Below, in pieces: positions 27,791 to 40,700 of a stretch of 64,000 bases of DNA. The DNA is taken from NCBI RefSeq assembly GCF_036370855.1, contig NC_088099.1:24829501-24893500 (forward strand), written 5' to 3'. The notes under the pieces were generated by a model. That model ran no database searches. It was not told the origin of the DNA and saw nothing but the letters and a program-made list of their open reading frames with translations. This stretch comes from Dromaius novaehollandiae. Its lineage: Eukaryota; Chordata; Aves; Casuariiformes; Dromaiidae. How positions within the stretch are numbered: the first letter of the stretch is position 1; each line of letters starts with the position of its first letter. The translations under genes and the position numbers were made by a program.

Positions 27791-28569
27791 TTGTTTGTTT
27801 CTGTTTGGTCATATTTGACCTGTGGGGTAATTTTACATGGTGGGGGGACGATTACATTATATTAAAGTATTGAGTTGATACCTGGAAAAAAAAGCTATAA
27901 TATAATTTGAAGAAGGTCAAAAAATTGGAAAGACCTGATCAAAAGATGGTGAAATAATCCTATTGCAGCAAAATCTTTTTTGCATAGCCTGGAATGGAAG
28001 CAGAAATGTTCATCTACTATTCTGTTATCTTCAGCAAAAATCTTTGCTATCTTTGCTATTAAGAAAATATTCCCCAGCCCCTATAGTTCCAGTTCATGCA
28101 CAAACTGACAGCCAGCTATTACTATGAATTGTTTCCCTTGGCTTAAATAAGAGAAGTTTGTGCAGTGATTCATGGGGTTTTAGTCTGCTGCTGATGTGTA
28201 CGTGTCAGTGTGAGGCCACATGGTGGAGTTAAAACCATGTTCATTTTGCAAACTTGTGCAAGCAATAGCCACAAGAAGCTGAGACTGCCTTTACAAAGTC
28301 CTAGCAAATTCAGTCTGGCAATTTTTTAGTATGGATGGTCATCATGGGGATTTTTTTTTTCTTTTGATTATTGAAAGCAAAACTCACAGACACTCTCCTC
28401 CCACTCTTGGCTGGCTTGGATTGATCTGCTCTCAGAACAAGTGAATGAATCAAATTCAACACTTCTTTTCCCCAAACAAATGGAAATTCAGGACTCTGGG
28501 GTTGATTAAAACAGTTGGATTTCAAATTAACTTTGGAATGATTTTTTCTCTAAAAAGCCAAAGCTGTGG

Positions 28570-28790
28570 AAGTGAAGAACTAGTCAGCGAAGGTTGCGAT
28601 CCAGCTCTCCTCCAGTAGGTGTGATGGTTTCCCCCATGGGAGAACGCTGAGTGACTTCCCCTGGTGGGAGAGCCCCCAGTAGTTCCCTGGGGATCCGAGA
28701 GGATCTGAACTGCAGCCCACCATGTTGCAGTGAAGTGTTCTAACCACCAGCCTATAGTCGCAGGTTGAATGAATGTTTAAGTGGAATATA
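28570..28790 (-). repeat. tRNA-derived SINE-like relic
   Basis: On the - strand, TAGGCTGGTGG (28744-28754) resembles a pol III box A, and AGTTCAGATCC ending at 28701 resembles a box B. The gap of about 34 nt is the spacing of a tRNA. GGTTAGAACACT between them is like the D-arm to anticodon portion of SINE heads such as MIR (GGTTAGAGCACT). The sequence on the far side has a direct-repeat flavour (CCCCATGGGAG, CCCCTGGTGGGAG) but no tail that I recognise. There is no clean cloverleaf, so a functional tRNA gene is unlikely. Confidence 0.42.
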
Positions 28791-28934
28791 AACAATTGAT
28801 TATTGCTGACATATATGTATATCTCCAACTTTCTGATTTAAGCCTTTTCTGATGTTTGTTTCCAATCTCTTTCATTTCAGGAACACAAGGAAGTAAGATA
28901 GATAGCTGCTTGTGTTCATTTCATATTATTGATG

Positions 28935-29001
28935 AATAATTAATTATAAATAAAAATAGTGTGGCTAAATAATTAATTATAAATAAAAATAGTGTGTCTA
29001 A
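28935..29001. repeat. Two-copy 33-bp tandem duplication
   Basis: Two adjacent 33-bp units (28935-28967 and 28968-29000) beginning AATAATTAATTATAAATAAA differ by one base (G at 28964, T at 28997). The near identity implies a recent local duplication. The unit is AT-rich and contains a TAATTA homeodomain-type core. Confidence 0.95.
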
Positions 29002-30345
29002 ATATTACATTTAATATGAATTTAACTCTGCGCAGGACTTAGCAGCTTCATGAAAAGTTATAGCTTCAGTCCGAGGAGAAAAAGGATCTCAATTTTTAAA
29101 GAAGGCTGGGAGAGAGCAGACGAGCATTAGAAGTAGGGTGGTGGTGGGGAATGAATAAAGAAGGTTAAAAAGGAGGTCTGAACAAATGTATATGCAAGAC
29201 AAATTTGATTCACACAAGTGTGTGAAGTTCAGGTTTGAAGTTTTGCTCCACGAGCTTTCCTCACTGCTTACTGTTGCTTACGGTTGTGTTTACAGGAGTG
29301 AGGCTTTATTCATCATCAATTCCCCTATCCCCCAACAATTCTTAAAATAATGAAAAGCAACAAGATCTCTAGAAAGCTGTATTGCCTGAAAATCCTCACA
29401 ACTGTTAATTCTGAGTTGATCAATCATTTTTATTATATTCTTAAATCTATTCTTCTGGCATTGAACACATCGTTCTATGAGACTGTATGAAACTTGGGCA
29501 TGCCCTGGAACAATTTGTTTTTCTGTATTCTTTACTATCTTAGGTAAAAAAGAGTAGTATGCCTACAGAAATCTTATCATTGTTCCAAAAAAATCAAGGA
29601 GTTCCAAACCTTTTGAAGATATTTTGGAAGAAACTCTCACATATAAAAACTATATTAGTTATAATGTCTACTTTCATTTATAATAAAAATTACTGTAGCT
29701 GCTGATGGATTTTTCCATCTTTAATACAGCACTCAGGCTTTGCCAAAGAAGTAGTGATTTGTTTCAAAACCACCCAGTGTAAAAATAAATAATTATAAAA
29801 TGTTTTTCTGTTTTGAATTAGTTTATTTCATTCAGGGCCATAACTATCTGTCATTAATATCTGCCGATGTCTGGATCACAGGCTGGAACCAAACTGCCTG
29901 GTGAGTGTCTAATTTCTTAGTGAACTGATTTGGAATCCCAAACTACAAATACACCAAACTTCTGAGAAGTTTAATTTAGCTCTGGATACAGATTATGATG
30001 TGAGGCTTTCTAATTATGAAAAAGCCTGAATTAAAACTGAACAGTTCTGGGCATCTGTCAAAGGTCACCTTTATCAAATGTTTTCAGAATAAACACCCCC
30101 CCTGCCTCTGTTGTATCCTGAAGGTTGCCATTTGGTCTATCAAAGCAGGAGTTATTAGGTTCCCAGAACTGCTCTGATCCTTCTTTTTTTTTCCTCCCCA
30201 TTTTTATGCCCCAGGAAATATTATAAGGAATTTGGAAAAGATTCTGTAGTGTCATTACCATTTCAAGGGGCTGGACTGAGCAAATGAACAGGTCTCTCTC
30301 ATTTCAAACTCTGCAGTTCTATTCATATAGATACATACATGTATA
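29002..30345. other. Intergenic DNA, no gene recognised
   Basis: AT-rich, with only short open frames (67 codons at most on the - strand near 30058-30261). I see no repeat family, RNA gene or splice arrangement here. Confidence 0.6.
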
Positions 30346-30368
30346 TGTGTGTGTGTGTGTGTGTGTGT
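30346..30368. repeat. (TG)n microsatellite
   Basis: About 11.5 perfect TG units, followed directly by an AT-alternating segment (ATATATTTATATGTACATATA). It is likely length-polymorphic. Confidence 0.95.
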
Positions 30369-31014
30369 ATATATTTATATGTACATATACCATAAGGTCA
30401 AGCTCACTCACACTTACACTAATCACATTTTATCATACTATTTTCTATTTAGCATAAAATAAAAGTGTTCACTTTTTACGATTTAGAAGATTAAAAAGAT
30501 TCTTATCTTTATTAAAGCATATTTAAATATTTAATATTTACTTAATATAATACTTATCTTTGTCAAAATCTCATAATAAAAGTAACAGTTTGTAAGTTGT
30601 GTTATAGTAGCCCTTTTCAGTAATATGCAATAAATAATGCCTTAAAATACAACTTGACAGTATCACTGACAGTTTTCTCCCCTTTGATCCCTATCAAAAA
30701 TTAAATGTCATTTTCATGCTTCAGCTGACTTCCCCCAAAGAGCTGACAGTGTGATTAAATCATACATGCCTAGCACAAAATTCTGTTAAATTAAACTGAC
30801 AAAGTTCTCACTGAAGCTTGGAGAAAGTATATCTATTGTTTTATGCAAAACACACAAAAGTAATTATTTAAGCAGTCTACTTTTTAAAAAGGTTTTAGCT
30901 GTATTATCTGCTTTGAGAAGAATGAAGTGTGTTAAGTAGCTTTAATCTTAGCCATGACAAAGTATAATCCTGCTGGTTGTTTTTATCTGATGGTGTATTC
31001 AGTTGGCTGATGAC

Positions 31015-31240
31015 GGCCGGTTGAAATCCATTGCCACACACAGCCTTGCCACTGACTTCTGCTGTTTGACTTTGGTCAGGTCACATATTCCCCAGATTAG
31101 CGAATCACTCTCTCCATTCTTCCAAGCTGTGAACATATGCTTCTCTTGTGTATAAAAGGGAAAATACCTATCATCTCACAATGCTGTTAACTGCACAATT
31201 GTTCAGCTGAAGTGTTGGTACTATGTTGACATCAATTGTT
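31015..31240 (+). repeat. MIR-like ancient SINE relic
   Basis: The order of landmarks follows MIR. First comes a box-B-like GGTTGAAATCC (31019-31029). Then comes the core-type TGCCACTGACTTCTGCTGTTTGACTTTGGTCAGGTCAC, near 31046-31083 and read here as two shorter blocks, against the usual TGCCACT..GCTGTGTGACCTTGGGCAAGTCAC. Last is TATAAAAGGGAAAATACCTA (31151-31170), against TAAAATGGGAATAATACCTA, followed by CTCACAATGCTGTTA. The middle carries about 50 extra bases. It is strongly diverged, as expected for a repeat of amniote age. Confidence 0.6.
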
Positions 31241-31424
31241 AATTGAAGTGTAGGTATCATGAAGACGTTACTTTAACATCATTCTTGCCTCAATCTTATT
31301 TTATTCTTTCAGCATTGCTTGACTCAGACCCCAGACTATTACTGCAAAGAGCTCAGGCTCTAAAAATAAACTGATATAAATTAGGATAAAAAAGAGATAA
31401 TATTAGACAGTCTAATGAAACATG

Positions 31425-31565
31425 ATCATTATGTATACACACTTGTATGTGTGTATACATACACATATGTACACACTTGAATATACACATTATATATACC
31501 CTCGGATATGTTGAATATATGTATATACACACAAACAATACATCATGTTTCTGCATATACTGTAT
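31425..31565. repeat. TA/CA-rich simple sequence with small palindromes
   Basis: Degenerate TATACACA/TGTGTATA sequence. It contains a perfect 12-bp inverted repeat (31431-31442 against 31449-31460, ATGTATACACAC) with a 6-nt spacer. Typical of decayed dinucleotide microsatellites. Confidence 0.8.
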
Positions 31566-34500
31566 ATGAAAAGGAACTTTTTCCTGTTTCAGCACCCTTG
31601 CACAGAATGATGTTAAAATCATTAATATCATATTTTGAGGGACTGCTGTTTTGGGGAAAGAGGAAAAGTACATGCTATTGTACAAGACATTGTACTTGTA
31701 GTTGGCCTTATGTTTTGTGGACTACGTTCTGTTAAACAGCAAATCCAATGCAAAAAAGAATTTTACAGGGTGTGCACAGTTTTCATAACTGATGAAAGAT
31801 GTTGACCCTATGCCTGCTAATGCTTTGTCATGCCAAAGATCTGTGGAGGAAAAGCAAATAATTCTGGATCAAGAACCCACCTCAGTAAAAAGCATCCTTT
31901 CTAGTAGGACTCTCTGAGCCACTTAAGACCTTTACTTACATAAGAGGATGATCGTCTTACCAGAGAGCTTGATCAGCCACAGAAAAATAATATTCTTAGT
32001 TTTGTGGTCAGGCGTTAGAAAGAAGCCAATGACAAAGAATACACTATTTATCTCTGAACCAAGAAATTTTTAGGGCCCGTTCAAGACTGTTTGGCAAGTA
32101 GTAGTAAGCATATACATAAAGAGTAGATATTTATCTGCATTTAGTTTAGCCATGGACACACAGAATTCACTGTAGCATGAGAAGTATGTGGGAGAAGTAT
32201 TGTGGGAGCAGCTCTGCTGATGCTGTCGGACTGCTGCTAGTACCTTAGACAGTATGTCCGAACACTTTTGCACTACTCTGTGCTCCCAGTGATCCAAAGC
32301 AGATGTATCTTAACCCCCTTGTATGGGGAATAGGAGACACTTTTTCAAGGATTCCCAATGGGACAGGATTTTAAAACTTATTTGGAAGTCCCTCTTATAG
32401 ACTCCAAATATGATTATCTCAGAACCTGGAAAAAGAGAGCATCAAGTTCCTTAAGGAAGAGGAACCCTCCAGCATAGAAATTAGTCCCTGTTGACAATGA
32501 AGATAGGTAGAGACAAATAGCTGCTTGACAGAGAATGGTGCGAATGAGATCAGGATATGCTGATGTCTGTTTTTTTGCTTGCATAATGAGTTTTCTTCCC
32601 AGTTGACTTTTTATGCATCAGTTTGAGAAAGGAAAAAAAGGTTTTGATGTGTGTTATAGTTTTCCATATCCCTACTAATGCTTTTTCCAAAAGTTTGTGT
32701 TATATTGTGTGATCTGTTCACACAGTAAAAAAGACAGAGCAGGAAAACAAAAAGGAACTGAAAACAATTAAAGATGTATTTTAATTAAAATATGTTTTAA
32801 GGTGTCAGTATTCTGGGTATTTTCTTTCTGAAATATTTAGTTGACCAGCATTTACCTAGCATATGACATGTTCCTTAATCCTAATAATTTATTCTGCTGC
32901 ATATGATAAATGGCTCATCTGATGACTGGTGTTGTCTCTTACTGAAGTACAGAAGTAGGATGCTGCCCTAGGTTAATATGCAACAACTGGTCCCATTGAT
33001 TTAGACAGCGAGTGCTGTTTAACAAATGCTTTAGGCAGGTAGCATTAGCATGTGACACGTGTTTCTCTAAGTGTTCACATATGTAATTAAAATTTATAAT
33101 ACTGATGAGGTAAAGAGGGCTACAGATCTTAAAACCCATACTCTAGAAATATGAATTGCTTGAAAGTTTTAGGCAAGCTTTTGGGTTATATTTTGTCATA
33201 TGTTCATAAAGCCACATTATTTAGTTGGATGTGTTGAGTAAACTGAAATTAATTCCACCTGTATTTTCTTTTTTTCAAGATAGTACATGTAATATGTTAG
33301 ACAAAAAATCTCTGAGAGGATGCAGAAGGAAGAACTGATATGAAGATCCAACTTTCCTACAAATAACAAACTGTTGTTCCCTGGACTGCTACAGTTGTAG
33401 AGATGGTTTTGCTGACTGCTAAAATCATTTGACTGGAGGTTTGGTTAGCAGAATTTGCACGTAGAAAGTGCAGTGCTCCTCAGGAAACTCCTCACATGGC
33501 CATGAGCACGGCAGACGCACGACAAATCTGCAGTGCTTTACAGTATGAGAATCCTTCAGGAGTTCACATTCAGTCTTGACCAGCTGTGGTGGGAACACCT
33601 GCAACTACTTCACAGCACTTTTCACTTCTCCTTTTTTCCCAGAGAGCAATTAGCTTTTGGCTAAGATTGGGAGAAAATCTAGCAAGCTGTTACCAGTTAC
33701 TGACCTGCTGTTGGAAAGACATCTACAGATCTTTCATTCTAGCACTGTTTTCAGAAGACGAACATTTTGTTCCTTCATCAGAAGAAACGTTGTGATTAAA
33801 AGAAAGCTTGCAATTCCAGGGGACCTCATGCAAGTAGTGTGAGTGACATTTGACATAAAGATGCCAGGGACCTGCCTGAGTCGCCATTGCTCCATCTGAT
33901 TGCTGGTGTAAATGCATGCAGCTGTGAGTGCTGTATTTCAGCCTTCATTTTCCATTGGCAAGAGAAGAGATATGGGGATGGTGTAGAGTAACAGAAGGCT
34001 AATATGGCTAGCCTTATCTCCAGTTTGTGGACTACTATAATTCATGACGTAGTGGATCACAACCGGTCCTGTTTCCTTTACCTCATACATACAATTAAGT
34101 ATCTCAGGGGATTTTTTCTTTACTTTACAATGGTAGCATATCAGACTTCGGCCTCATATTTCTATTCTACATCATAGTACCTTCTTTTTCGTATGGCTTT
34201 TTCCCTTTTTGTTTTCTTTCCCCTGCCATTCTGCCTTCAGCCCTCCACTGCTCTCCCAACTCCTCTTTCTTTCTCCGTATCAATCTCCCTGCTACAAGTG
34301 CAAATCTAGTTTTTCTTTTCTCTCACCGCATGCAAAGATCAAAACTCACAAGAAATGAGTAAGAACTGTACAAGCTGTGTAAAAGCTGCTTCTATATTAA
34401 AAGGTAAAAATTTGCTCTTCTTTAAGGGGTTGTTTACCCAAATATCAATGAGACTTGGGCATGTGCTCGAGTGCCTTTCTGAGTCAAGGTTTGCATTCAT

Positions 34501-36509
34501 AATTTAAATTTTTATTTGAAGATATTTGTAGTCCCAAGTTGTTATTTTACTTGTTATTTTAGGGTTAGTTAAGAGAACTCCTTGATATGTTAAGACAACC
34601 CGCATAAAAATGAAACAAAACATGCATTTCAAGAAATTAAACTATCAGAGCCATTGCATTTGTAAATAGACAGAAGACATTTTAGGTCTATAATTGCACT
34701 TCTTCATGAGCAGAATTAAGTTACCTGCTGTAACACATGCAGGTGGATTGAATGCTATTAATGAAAACAGTTACTGAAAAGGGAGATTTCTTTTAAGCTA
34801 TTAAAAATAATTTTATTGACTGCAGCAGTTTGGTTGATGTTTGTCAGCAGTTTCAATTTATGTTTAGAAACATGAATTCCGCTGAATAAAACTGCATGAC
34901 CCCGCGGTTTTCAGGAATCAGTGGGGATGAATGAGGAGTCGCCTCTTTCCCCATGCCAGGCAGCAGCAGCTGCAGTCAGCGGGGCCACTATAGCTGGATC
35001 CCTCTGGTGATTTTTTTTTTTAAAGGTGACTGGCAGGACACCCTCTGAGATGGCTTTAGACTCTGGAACAAGCCCCTCCACAGCTTGCTCCAAACCATGC
35101 TGAATTCAGTGACCTTCTGGGCATACTGCAAAGGACATCTGCTTGACAGGGCTTTCCGAGGAAGTTAAGGGTGAAGGGACTGGAAGGACTTTTCTGTATG
35201 TGGCTGGCTGTTTGCCTGCCAAACTGATCACTTAATTCTGCTGCGATTCAATTTCCCTGTTAACTGTGTTTGAGCACCTAGGATCTTCGACCCTTCTTGG
35301 GTTTTTTTTGTTTGTTTGTTTATTTTTTAAGTAGAGTGAATAGGATTACCTTGAGCGTTTTCCTGAATCTGTGTGACGATAAATACTCTATCATCTATTT
35401 CTTTAATGTAATTTTGGTCCTAAATAGAAGAAATTACCGGATTAGTTAAGTTTTATTTTTGACATATCACAGAGAACCTGGCTGTTTTTCAAACTTTGAA
35501 CAAAAGAACACAAAGAAATTTGTTGCTTATAAAACTGTTCAGGAAATAGAAAATTTTAAAGTCTGAAGCTGAGCCATTCAAGATACTATTTGTAATTCAG
35601 ATGAAAGAAAACACTTGGTACAACATTAAAATGAGAAAATTTAAGAATGAGGAATCAATATTTTTAGTGTTAGTAAAAAGGCAGAGGAATTGTTTCCTGC
35701 CTGTACAGCTAATACCTATTAATATAAAAATGCTTGGATAACATATTTTCCTGTTTTTAATTAATATACTGCAGTTTTCCCCTGTATTGTATCTGTTCTC
35801 GGAGGCCATCCTTGGCCTTACACTGCTTCTGTATTTATATGGAACACTGTTCATCTAACATTCAATGTTAATATCTAAATGTTAATTATGTTTTTTTTTC
35901 CAAATTCATTATTTAAACTTGCTATAGTAAATGTGAAACCCTGTAAAAACTTTGATGTTGGTTCCCCTCCATCCAAGTGGCATTGATATATGTCCTGAGG
36001 TACATTTATAGTAACAGCAGGTTAAAGTTCTTTGGATGCTAGTATAAGCCCTGACCTGTACCCCTGTACACTTGGAGCCTTTGTTGTTGGGATACGGACT
36101 AACACAGTGTTTGTGAATCCCAGCCTGTAATACATTATACAAGGCCATAATACTCTTTACAAGATCATTTTCCTACAGAAACTAAGGGGAGAAGCAGGTC
36201 ATTCTTTTGTTTGTTATTCAGTCTTCTGTTTCTAAAGTGTGTAGACAAGCCAACGCTGAGCCTCTGAAAGTTTGTGAGCTGTGAAGCGCAAAAATACCAC
36301 CACTGGCTTAAGAAGTCTCTAAACCATAGTTACCTGGGGCTGGACAACTGCGGGGGAAACACTGTCATCTCCTTCCTCTATTCTTATTCTCTGGTCATTC
36401 ATTATCAGCCTTTGTTGGAAACTGGACACAAGAAGATATACCTTCAGTCTGAACCAGTATCACCATTTTTAGTTAACTGTGCTATATAAGCAAATGCTGG
36501 GTATTGTTC
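31566..36509. other. Intergenic DNA, no gene recognised
   Basis: Only short open frames of 60-85 codons, none resembling a known protein. The interval 34900-35200 is locally less AT-rich but shows no recognisable repeat or exon. No RNA gene is seen. Confidence 0.55.
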
Positions 36510-36556
36510 TTGTGCCAGTTCACACTGATGCAACTGAACAGATTTTGGCCCAGTAA
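36510..36556. repeat. Possible terminus of an old amniote DNA transposon
   Basis: The segment CACACTGATGCAACTGAACA followed by GATTTTGGCCCAG resembles, from memory, the right-hand end of a palindromic element common in reptile genomes (pattern: ACACCAGTGTAACTGAGAGCAGAATTTGGCCC). It is short and diverged, with no partner end at a plausible distance. Confidence 0.28.
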
Positions 36557-37538
36557 TCTTGTTTTGTCATTCCCTACATAGTCCTAAACTTAACTAGTTA
36601 TTGCAATTTGTATATGCTGCTTTAATACATGGTTGGGCTCATCATATCGCTGGGTCTATCTTTTCCTTCCTCTGTATAAGGCTGTGACTATTTCAGGTTA
36701 GAACGGTGTTTCTAGTGCATGCTTTCTTTCAACCTAGACTGTAATGTGCCAAGGTCATCTTTACTGCAAACACTGCAGAATGCTCCAAAAGTAGTCTGTG
36801 TACGTTTATGCACTCATAGGTTTTTTTGTAAAAAGATTGCTTTAGATAAGTCTCTAAAGCATCAGCAAGCAACAATCTCTTACTTTTGAAATTGCCTTTC
36901 CCTTTGCTAGTCATCCTTTTGACACATAAATGATCATTTTAGATTTTTTAATAATTGCGCTGCACCATTTACTGCAGCCTGAGCCATTTCCACAACATAA
37001 TAGTCAACTTCTAGCAGTCTACAAAGAGGATTTATGTAATAATAGTTAGAATGCTCTTTGCATTTTACAATTTATCCATTAATTCAGAGTATTTTATTTT
37101 TATTCATTCAGAGCCTTTTCATTTTATTTAGTTTTTGTGCTTAACCCATTCATCTGCGCACGTAGTCTGCCTGCTTGTCAATGAAGTCACTCCTCACTCT
37201 AGGATTTCTCAACGCATGTAAGGCCTTAGAATGTCACCTGCTGGCTGCCATTGACTGCGAGGATCAAGTGCCTAGAAGCCCCTGACTGTTAACATCAAGT
37301 TAGCACAATTTATAGCACACTGTAACTTTGCGAGGGATTAATGAGGACCTCTGGAGAGAGCAAATTCCAAGAAGGTGTAAGGAATGAACTTACTCGTGTT
37401 GTGAACATGTGGACCAAATTCTGCTCTCACACCATCTTAAATTATAATACGAACCATAAGCAATCACCTTTTTTAGTGGCTTGTACTTTCGGATTCAAAC
37501 TTCCACCAAAGAAGTCAACACTGTAGCTCTAATTCTTA
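36557..37538. other. Intergenic DNA, no gene recognised
   Basis: No convincing gene. At 37411-37433 the string GGACCAAATTCTGCTCTCAC looks like the left-hand form of the transposon end noted near 36.5 kb. The two are oriented away from each other, so they would belong to different copies. The last part (37.2-37.5 kb) leads into an AATAAA plus A-tract arrangement. Confidence 0.5.
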
Positions 37539-37598
37539 AATAAAGCTGACATTTGCTTTTTCTACTACTTCAGACCAAAAAAAAAAAAAAAAAAAAAA
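37539..37598 (+). other. AATAAA followed by A22: retrocopy-like or transcript-like 3' end
   Basis: AATAAA at 37539-37544 is followed 32 bases later by 22 consecutive A (37577-37598). That is the spacing of a polyadenylated mRNA 3' end. It could mark a processed retrocopy of an unidentified transcript, or simply be coincidence in AT-rich DNA. Upstream sequence shows no coding region that I recognise, and I could not find a clear flanking target-site duplication. Confidence 0.4.
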
Positions 37599-37739
37599 CA
37601 AAAAACCCAAAACCTGTTATTTTAGAAAAATAATGGAGATAAGGCAATTTTATGGCCCCCTCTTGTGTTTGACTTTCTTTGCTTGGTCTCATTCGTAACG
37701 GGACACCTGGTTTTGAGGGAGAAAGCAAGTGTGTGACTG

Positions 37740-37774
37740 TGACTCACAGCTTGCTTCACAGTGTGCTGAGTCAC
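37740..37774. promoter_or_regulatory. Paired AP-1 and MARE-type motifs
   Basis: TGACTCA at 37740-37746 is a perfect AP-1 site. TGCTGAGTCAC at 37764-37774 is a perfect NF-E2/small-MAF (MARE half) consensus. They lie 17 bases apart. This is motif evidence only; whether it is a regulatory element is inference. Confidence 0.35.
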
Positions 37775-40700
37775 AATGCTGTCTTTTAGAAGAGTGTCAC
37801 TTTTGAGACATTCGTTTTTTTCATCTGCAGCAGTTTTCATGAATAAATTACTTGGGGGGAAAAAAAAGTGCATTTGTGAAAAGGTCTTTTTGTGCCCTGT
37901 AATTATCTCATTGAATTAAATCTGGGAAGGTACTGACTAAAATGCTTAATGCAATGAAGTAGAAAATGTTTAACTTATGTTCATTTTTAAAACAATCTGT
38001 TTTCTGATACTTACAATAATGATGAGGTGTATGTTTAATATACCATGTATTGTCCATGCTTGAATATCCTTTCTCTGACAGGACCATTATTCTACTGAAA
38101 ACTAGCAGAATGAGTTTTTTCACTGAGAAAAGTAAATTGCTACTTTCTAGCTCCTATACCAAAGGAAAAAGCCCTAGAATTTATCATTTTTAAACAACGG
38201 ACCTCCATCCAAATTGAAATTAAAAATAAAAAAAACACCTTTGTGAATTTCTGTCACATAAATTTTAATTTGGTGTTTTAAAGGCTGGCTGCATAACTTC
38301 CATAATATAAAAGCTACCTGCTTAAAAGATAACCATTGGTATTACAACAAATGCTTAGCAAATTGAAGGTTGTACTAGCAGATCAGTTATAACAAGGTAT
38401 TTTCAGAAATCTGTAAATTAAGTTTTCCATATCTTTGGGTGCAGGGTCTGCAAAATATAGCATGTAAAATTAATGTCTTTTTAAAAATGAAACTCATTTA
38501 GCTCTTTTTTTTGATATGAATAATTACCGAGATCATCTTCAGATACTCTTCTGTTCTATCTTTGATTGAATTTTGCTAAGCAACTCTGTAATGTGACATC
38601 AGCCTTCAACGGTTTTTGGAAGACAAATTGGGTTGAGGTGGTGCTGGCTGATTTCTGTCTCCCTGCAGACAGAGATCATTGCAACTACCTTCTCTGAGCT
38701 CCTTCATTCCACGAGGGCCTTTGCATTGAACAGGGTTAGATAGAAAGTTGTATCTAAATTATGGTTGCTATGATCTACGTACCATTTCACATGTCATTTA
38801 ACTGGCAATATCCAAAGGCAGTCCTTCACAGAGTCTGAGTCCCTTGGGATTTAGTCCACCCAATCTACATTTTGATTATTTTAGCTAAAGTCTAATCATT
38901 GAAGATGACAAGCTGAAGACAGGAGAACCCAAATGTGATCAGTTTTCTCAGTTTATAGACACTACTTATGTGACTTGATGATGAAACTGAGAATGCTTTA
39001 ACATCATTAAAGTTTGGTATTGTAGAGAAGATTTCACTGTCTTGTTAGCATCTTCAATGATTAATTCATTGACTATGAAGTAGACCTTGGAAATTACTGT
39101 TCAAAGAGCCTTAAACAAGAAAGCTTAATGGGAGTGGTGATAGGCCATGCTTTCAGAAACCCAGCCTTCCCTTACACATGCACAATTCTGCCCATTAAAT
39201 CTCTACTCTGCAGTTATTATCACTAATCTGTGCTTATGCAGGTAATGCACGACTGCCTGTGCACAAAGCTTGCATCCACTTGTAACTGCATCTGGAAAGC
39301 TGCTCATGCACAAGCTGATATCGTTTCTGCATATGTGCAACACTTAGTGGTGAAATCAGTGGGACTTGAGCACACGGACTAACTGCATCATCCTCATATT
39401 GAGTGAAAACTGTGCAAAAATTGCATTAATGTTGTGAGCAAATATTTGCAATTATGTTTTAACTTTAATGAAGCTATAACCCAGTCCAGAGAACTGTTGC
39501 ACAGTTATTCTGTGGCTTTTAGCAATTAAGCATAGTGCACAATGACTTAATGCCATCTGTCAAACTCAGTACAGTTGTTTAGCCTGTTATTGCCTGTTCC
39601 TGAGCATGTGCACATTCTGTGAGGTGATGTGCAAGCACAGAATAAATAAAACCCCCTGCTCTGAAGTCCCATCAATTTCTGTATAACACAAATTGTCTAC
39701 AGCCACACAAGGGGGGAAATACAAGGAAACAATAAGATCATATTGAATGGCAATGATCTTGACAGAGCAGCAACCTAAGCTAAATCAAGTTATTTTCCTC
39801 TACGTTGTCACAAATTTTAGAGGAAAGAGTGGGATGTATCTAATAAGGTAGTTTTCTTTAAGTTAATATAGAACTGCTACAGAGGCATGAGTGGTAACAT
39901 AAATAAAAGCATAAAGGTCTTTCCTGGAAACTCAGGTAGGCACAGTGATTTTTCTGTGGATATGTAGTTTATTAATTTAAAAAACACCATACTTCAGTAG
40001 ATAATATGGAAAGAGAGAAAAGAGAGAGAAGTTTAGGAAATGTTGAAAAGGTTGATTTGGACTTTTTAGGTTAGATTCATAAGTAGATTTAAGAGCCATT
40101 CAGAAAATAACAGAAGTCTTACTGCCTAGTAATTACAATACTTATCATTTCTGTGCAGATCCAGTCTTTCCTTAGTTCATGCAGTAGGTAAATGCTAAAG
40201 GAGTTATTCTCTTTTTTTTCCATTTGGCTAAGACAATATTTAACTATACCATCAAAATGCAACTGAGAAACTGAAAGACATCAAACCCAGAATATCGTGT
40301 GGACTAATGGCTAAGGCTTATTTCAGTAACGGAATATGGAAGGATCAAACTGATTTTCTGTAGGCAGCAGATTCTTATATGCTAGAGAAGATTCACAGCC
40401 ACTGAACTACAGAGCCTGCTTTCATTGCTGAGTTTGTAAATACTGCTTAAATCTCCATGTCAACTTAGCCCTTTGGTTTATTAAAATTTCTAGACAGGAG
40501 CATGCTTTCTTCCATTCAGAATGATTTCCTTCCATTTAAATTTGTTTTTTTTAAATGCTTTGTGTCAACCCTAAACTGAAATTAGTCACCTTCTTTTTTC
40601 TCTTTCACTGAATACAACAACCAGGTCTTCTCAGAAGCCAACATCTGCATGATATATCTCATCTGCAGGAAACACAAACAAGGCAGTGATAATCCATGAG

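Noticed and set aside
28690-28764. Functional tRNA gene on the - strand
   Set aside because: Box A and B are approximate and the acceptor and anticodon stems do not pair cleanly, so it is better called a SINE relic.
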